A stretch of DNA of 64,000 bases, from contig NZ_PTIX01000010.1 in NCBI RefSeq assembly GCF_002934265.1, positions 124,001 to 188,000 on the forward strand. The letters are read 5' to 3'. The stretch comes from Actinokineospora auranticolor (GTDB lineage Bacteria > Actinomycetota > Actinomycetes > Mycobacteriales > Pseudonocardiaceae). This document shows, piece by piece, positions 61,746 through 64,000 of the stretch. The number at the start of each line of letters is the position of its first letter. Positions within the stretch are counted from its first letter, which is position 1. Position numbers and translations under genes: made by a program. The notes below the pieces were generated by a model. The model did no database searches. It was not told where the DNA came from and saw nothing but the letters and a program-made list of their open reading frames with translations.

Positions 61746-63524
61746 CTAGATTGGGGTCGCCTCCGCCGCCAGGCCCACCAGGGGCAGCTCGATCCGGATC
61801 GTCGTGCCGCCCGCGGCCGAGCGGGTGAACGTGATCCCCCCGCCGTGCCGCTCGGCGATCGCCCTGGCCAGGGTCAGGCCGAGGCCGGAGCCGATCAGCG
61901 GGTCGCCCTCCGCGCCGCTGCCGCCGTCCGGCATCGTGGTGAACATCCGGCTCGCGGCCACCGGCAGCGGGTTCTCGTCGGTCACGTCCAGCGACCACCG
62001 CTCCGCGTCGACGTGGGAGGTGACCCGCACCGTGGTCGACGGCGGCGAGCTGCCGATCGCCGCGGCCACCACGTGGTGGATCATCCTGGCCAGCAGGTCC
62101 CGGTCCCCCGTGAGCACCGTGACGGTGGGCGGCGGCCGGTGCGCGACCACCACCGACCGCGCCGCCGCGTGGCTGGCCAGGATGGCGATCTGCTCCAGCA
62201 CCAGGGTCTCCATCCGGGTGTGGGTGATCACCAGGCTCCGGCTGTGCGACTCCAGCCCGGCCAGGAACAGCAGCGTCTCCACCAGCGTCGCGAGCCGGTT
62301 GACGTTGCGCTGCACGGCCTGGCCGAGGACCCGGTCCCCCGCGCCGTCGGCCAGCATCGGGGTCAGCGACGTCAGCGTGGTCAGCGGCGTGCGCAGCTCG
62401 TGCGACACCGTCGCGATGAACTCCGTCTTCAGCGCCGCCAGCCGGGACAGCTCCTCGTTGCGGCGCACCAGCGCGGCCTGCAGCTCCACCTGCTCGGTGA
62501 CGTCGCGCATCACCCACAGCGCGCCCAGCCGCAGCTTCCCCACCCGCACCGGCACGAAGTCCAGCTCCACGACCTTGTGCGGCCCCAGCCCCACCATCGC
62601 GCCCCGCACCGGCACGCCGTCGGCCATGCAGCGGCGGGCCAGGTCGTCGAGCTCGGTGTAGTACGCGGGCGGCAGGCCGCGCAGCCGGTGGATGTCCTCC
62701 CAGCTCAGCCCGGCCAGCTCGGCGGGCGGCTTGCGCAGGTCCAGCAGCGCGGTGGCGGCGGTGTTGGCGATCAGCAGGACCCGGTCGGCGTCCTGCAGCA
62801 GCACGCCGACCTCCAGCGAGTCCACCAGGATCTTGAGCTGGGTGGCGATCAGCCGCAGGGTGCTCTCGGTCTCGTGCAGGTCGGTCACGTCGCGGCCGTA
62901 GGCGATCAGGCCGCCGATCAGCGGGTCGTCGTAGCGGTCGAAGATGTCGATGTCCATGACCATCCACCGGTCCTCCGGCAGCCGCACGCGGGCGGTGTGC
63001 CGGTCGTGGCCGCCGGGCTCGCGCTCGTGCAGCGAGGACATCAGCGACAGCAGCGTGCGCTGGTCGTCCGGGTGGACCATGCCCGAGATGGCCGACGTGT
63101 TCGTCTCGTCGTAGCGCACCACCGTGCCGTCCGGCCAGTGCGTCATGTTGCCCCAGCGCAGCCCGCCGTCCGGGGCGAACAGCGCGATGAAGCTGGGCGA
63201 CTGGGACAGCACCGCGTCCCGGAAGTCGACCGCGCCGCCGTCGGCGCGGCTCGCGTCCAGGGTGGCGGCGACGGTGTCGACCAGCGGCGCCAGCCGCGGG
63301 TCCGGCTCGCCGTCGCAGCACACCGACAGCGCGTCACCGGTCCGCAGCGGGATGACCACCGCCGCGCCGTCGACGGGCGCGCCGACGACCGCCTCGACCA
63401 CACCGGGCAGCCCCCGCAACAGCGCCACCGCGACGGGCACGGCTTGTCCGGACCGGTCGGCCCAGCTCACCGCGCGCACCGCTGCCGCGCAGTCCCAGCG
63501 GGGAACCGCGTTCGGGTCGGGCAT
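61746..63524 (-). CDS. PAS-domain sensor histidine kinase with atypical ATP-binding domain
   Basis: 592 residues from ATG 63524, preceded by GAGGAGGAC. Two or more PAS/PAC segments are seen (FIALFAPDGGLRWGNMTHWPDGT, GHDRHTARVRLPEDRWMVMDIDIFDRYDDPLIGGLIAYGRDVTDLHE, then VLLIANTAATALLDL). A coiled region with LVRRNEELSRLAALKTEFIATVSHELRTPLTTL holds the phosphorylated histidine (H-box). The N-box normally has an Asn; here it reads MIHHVVAAAIGSSP. The G1 box reads DENPLPV instead of D-x-G-x-G. The G2 box GSGLGLTLARAIAERHGG is intact. No membrane segment is present. No response regulator is seen next to it. Confidence 0.88.
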   Translation of the reverse strand: MPDPNAVPRWDCAAAVRAVSWADRSGQAVPVAVALLRGLPGVVEAVVGAPVDGAAVVIPLRTGDALSVCCDGEPDPRLAPLVDTVAATLDASRADGGAVDFRDAVLSQSPSFIALFAPDGGLRWGNMTHWPDGTVVRYDETNTSAISGMVHPDDQRTLLSLMSSLHEREPGGHDRHTARVRLPEDRWMVMDIDIFDRYDDPLIGGLIAYGRDVTDLHETESTLRLIATQLKILVDSLEVGVLLQDADRVLLIANTAATALLDLRKPPAELAGLSWEDIHRLRGLPPAYYTELDDLARRCMADGVPVRGAMVGLGPHKVVELDFVPVRVGKLRLGALWVMRDVTEQVELQAALVRRNEELSRLAALKTEFIATVSHELRTPLTTLTSLTPMLADGAGDRVLGQAVQRNVNRLATLVETLLFLAGLESHSRSLVITHTRMETLVLEQIAILASHAAARSVVVAHRPPPTVTVLTGDRDLLARMIHHVVAAAIGSSPPSTTVRVTSHVDAERWSLDVTDENPLPVAASRMFTTMPDGGSGAEGDPLIGSGLGLTLARAIAERHGGGITFTRSAAGGTTIRIELPLVGLAAEATPI

Positions 63525-63724
63525 GTGTCCTCCTCGTCGTGATCCAGTGTGGCGAACGCGTCCACCCGGACCCCGGCAGCGACAACCGTTCCGCACCGCA
63601 TTCGCTACCACCGGCCACTCGTTGGGGTGAAAAACGTCCCGAGTGGACCGGATCCGCGCGCGGTCGGCGGGTGCGCTCGTAGTGTGGCGCCGGGGACGCC
63701 CCGTACCGCCAGTGGAGTGAACTG
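63525..63724. promoter_or_regulatory. Divergent intergenic region
   Basis: 200 bp between the histidine kinase and the rightward partial gene. GAGGAGGAC serves the kinase start. No clear promoter boxes were identified. Confidence 0.4.
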
Positions 63725-64000
63725 ATGACGGACCAGGCAGGTCAGCGAGCTCGGCCCGCGCTCGCGGGCCTGCTCGACGAGGCCGCGCGCCTGCTGTCCA
63801 AAGACGACCCGGAGCAGGTCGCGTCCCTGTTGGACGAAGCCGCGAGAGGCGGGCTGGGCGCGGACGACGCGGCGGTGCTGCGCTCGGTCATCGCGCTGGT
63901 GCGCGCCTTCGGCGACCGCGACGCCGCGGTCCCGCAGCCCCGGCTGGGCAACCACCCGGTGGCCGACCGCGCCCTGGTGGTCACGGTCAGCTCCGACGGC
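63725..64000 (+). CDS. Unidentified protein, N-terminal part (runs off the window)
   Basis: From ATG 63725 the frame reads MTDQAGQRARPALAGLLDEAARLLS, DDPEQVASLLDEAARGG and later VVTVSSDG, still open at the end. The N-terminus is helical, with repeated LLDEAAR-type segments. It is divergent from the histidine kinase. No family is recognised from 92 residues; a signalling or stress role is possible only by position. Confidence 0.55.
   Translation, partial: MTDQAGQRARPALAGLLDEAARLLSKDDPEQVASLLDEAARGGLGADDAAVLRSVIALVRAFGDRDAAVPQPRLGNHPVADRALVVTVSSDG

Overview
The window is high-GC actinobacterial DNA. GTG starts are frequent, stop/start overlaps of the ATGA and GTGA type are common, and there are F420/LLM-type oxidoreductases, a mycothiol-dependent-isomerase-like gene, a SARP/AfsR-type regulator and DUF3558 lipoproteins. 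Together these fit a Pseudonocardiales-like actinomycete (Saccharothrix, Lentzea or Actinokineospora kind), although the sequence alone cannot name the genus. No rRNA, tRNA or CRISPR array was seen.

Region 1 (1-13,000) is a patchwork of regulators and enzymes: the end of a TetR regulator, a methyltransferase, an LLM oxidoreductase, a divergent TetR/DHA2-efflux pair with a clear palindromic operator, a frameshifted maleylpyruvate-isomerase-like gene, small membrane and acetyltransferase genes, a secreted VWA protein and a 998-residue AfsR-type regulator. Region 2 (12,009-17,400) has a PadR / membrane protein / quinone oxidoreductase operon, then a graveyard of decayed mobile DNA (an IS110 transposase remnant and other fragments), a secreted Calx-beta protein and a 7-bp tandem repeat.

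Region 3 (17,400-29,500) carries a TsaC/Sua5-type gene, a large Hsp70-like protein, the first of three small-helical-protein + DUF3558-lipoprotein modules, a MOSC protein, and an aspartate kinase / diaminobutyrate aminotransferase pair. That pair probably makes L-2,4-diaminobutyrate and lies downstream of a 1-kb AT-richer non-coding leader. An orphan toxin-like domain and a pair of short-chain dehydrogenases, one lacking its catalytic residues, follow.

Region 4 (29,600-56,200) looks like a catabolic island for aromatic amines. A homoprotocatechuate meta-cleavage operon (HpaD, an FAH-RraA fusion, a GntR regulator, a DapA-like aldolase, HpaE) is divergent from an AraC regulator, which is followed by two aldehyde dehydrogenases. 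A copper amine oxidase lies at the far end. Between AraC and the dehydrogenases, a 1.6-kb segment has been tandemly duplicated, giving two further copies of the small-protein/DUF3558 module plus chimeric gene scraps at the junction. A long leftward gene set encodes a branched-chain-amino-acid-type ABC transporter (with a LivM-LivG fusion), a zinc alcohol dehydrogenase, a methyltransferase-fold protein, a dimethylformamidase-beta-like protein, an esterase and a LuxR regulator.

Region 5 (56,400-64,000) has two overlapping family-2 glycosyltransferase genes (one fused to an RfbD-like reductase), another LLM oxidoreductase, a PP2C-like phosphatase, a PAS histidine kinase with an atypical ATP-binding domain, and the start of an unidentified gene.
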